DNA of 64,000 nucleotides from Lachnospiraceae bacterium (GTDB lineage: Bacteria > Bacillota > Clostridia > Lachnospirales > Lachnospiraceae). Location of the stretch: assembly GCA_900771195.1 (NCBI GenBank), contig CAAGMZ010000019.1, positions 1 to 64,000 of the forward strand. Reading direction: 5' to 3'. Each line of letters begins with the position of its first letter. Position 1 is the stretch's first letter. Under the pieces are notes generated by a model that did no database searches, was not told the origin of the DNA, and was given only the letters and a program-made list of their open reading frames with translations. Of this stretch, positions 63,331 through 64,000 are shown piece by piece. Position numbers and translations under genes: made by a program.

Positions 63331-63961
63331 TTATTCCTCCCACAGGTTTTCCGAAAGACAGTTTTCCTCCGTAAAGACTGATAATCTCATCACACACCGG
63401 TTCCAATACCTCAGGCTTGTCCGATGTCACAATTACTATATGTCCGGATCTGATATTTTCTATAAACGCTCTGCCTTTCTCTTCTGCCGGATTCCAAATT
63501 CCGTCAAGCATGACAACAGGCGGAGTGCTAATTAATACCGCTGCCAGTCTTATTCTCAGCCGCTCTTCATCGGTTGTATCCTTAATCAGTCTGTCTTTTA
63601 TATCACCAAGTTTCATAAGTTCCATGCAATGACCTGCCTTCCCGGTCTCTGTCACATTATGAAGCAAAGCGCAGTAATTCTCATACTCGCTAACAGTCAT
63701 ATACTCCGGAAGAGTTCCTTCTTTACGCAGGAAAGCAAATTCCGCGCACACAGGTCGCTGCATTTTTCTTCCATAATCAATCCTCACAATCCCCCTGTCC
63801 GGACGGCAGTCACCGCATATACATTTTAACAGCGTTGTCTTTCCTGCGCCCTCACCGCCTGTTATTCCATATACGCGACCGGATTCAAAAGTATATGAGA
63901 CATCATCTATGATATCCAGGTCGTTATATTTTTTTCTGATATCTCTTATAATAAGTCTCAT
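63323..63961 (-). CDS. ABC-type ATPase with degenerate catalytic motifs
   Basis: 212 residues from ATG 63961 (GGAGGAAA before it). Walker A GGEGAGKT (35-42) is intact. The signature motif is not LSGGQ: near 128-140 it reads DTTDEERLRIRLA. Walker B has Asp153 but the catalytic Glu is Gly154 (MLDGIWNP), the Q-loop Gln reads as FLRKE near 80, and the switch His is Ser in VTSDKPEV. It probably binds ATP but hydrolyses poorly, or acts with another ATPase (inference). Paired with the membrane gene downstream. The region upstream leaves the window. Confidence 0.85.
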   Translation of the reverse strand: MRLIIRDIRKKYNDLDIIDDVSYTFESGRVYGITGGEGAGKTTLLKCICGDCRPDRGIVRIDYGRKMQRPVCAEFAFLRKEGTLPEYMTVSEYENYCALLHNVTETGKAGHCMELMKLGDIKDRLIKDTTDEERLRIRLAAVLISTPPVVMLDGIWNPAEEKGRAFIENIRSGHIVIVTSDKPEVLEPVCDEIISLYGGKLSFGKPVGGINA

Positions 63962-64000
63962 ACATTTCCTCCGTATCAAATACAGCCACAGTGATTGTAC

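Overview
The window reads as a low-to-mid GC Gram-positive anaerobe of the class Clostridia, most likely family Lachnospiraceae. This rests on gene content and order: a GatCAB plus AspRS operon behind a T-box, LL-diaminopimelate aminotransferase (DapL), pyruvate phosphate dikinase, the ispF-cysE-cysS-mrnC-rlmB-sigH cluster, strong GGAGG ribosome binding sites, and a high density of GGDEF/EAL proteins. No species assignment is possible from the sequence alone. Almost every gene lies on the minus strand; only five clear genes (PilZ, CapA-like, PHP, DUF4234-like, DUF2752-like) are on plus.

Positions 1 to about 9300 are accessory DNA. Read in the direction of transcription (high to low coordinates), they hold remnants of a Tn1549-type integrative and conjugative element: a 5'-truncated small gene, an LPD28-like gene, and a 3'-truncated helicase/methylase-type large polyvalent protein with a tnpV gene overprinted inside it. 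Then come a SLOG-fold gene with a long leader, a 7TM sensor lacking kinase residues, a DesK/NarL-type histidine kinase, a LuxR-type response regulator, an 81-bp tandem repeat, a stand-alone pseudo-receiver, and the start of a secreted beta-rich surface protein that leaves the window on the left.

From 9315 rightward the DNA looks like ordinary chromosome. Minus-strand units in transcription order are: preP-like peptidase, era, recO, glyS, zinc-ribbon/propeller protein, then ppdK from its own promoter (20.1 to 9.4 kb); ribU under an FMN riboswitch (20.2-21.2 kb); amidase, Na/Pi symporter, THUMP methyltransferase, GGDEF/degenerate EAL (27.0-21.2 kb); purC, purF, flotillin, purB, small membrane protein, and guaB with its own promoter (34.6-27.0 kb); T-box, aspS, gatC, gatA, gatB, coiled-coil protein (41.4-35.1 kb); glnA, ANTAR regulator, dapF, dapL (45.4-41.4 kb).

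The 45-56 kb stretch mixes surface and signalling genes: a CapA-like lipoprotein, a large inverted repeat, GGDEF and EAL proteins, a ClC-family anion transporter resembling the fluoride-type branch, a Gly-rich membrane protein, a DUF2974-type hydrolase, a TraX-like protein, PHP and DegV proteins, and two small membrane proteins. The 56.8-61.7 kb part holds the conserved sigH-rlmB-mrnC-cysS-cysE-ispF cluster with tRNA-Thr, tRNA-Met and tRNA-Val. The window ends in an ABC-type pair whose ATPase has a degenerate active site.

I did not find a clear-cut new defence or biosynthetic system. The most unusual items are the sensor/pseudo-receiver/surface-protein cluster, the overprinted tnpV frame, and several structured leaders and repeats. 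All promoters and RNA structures were read by eye.
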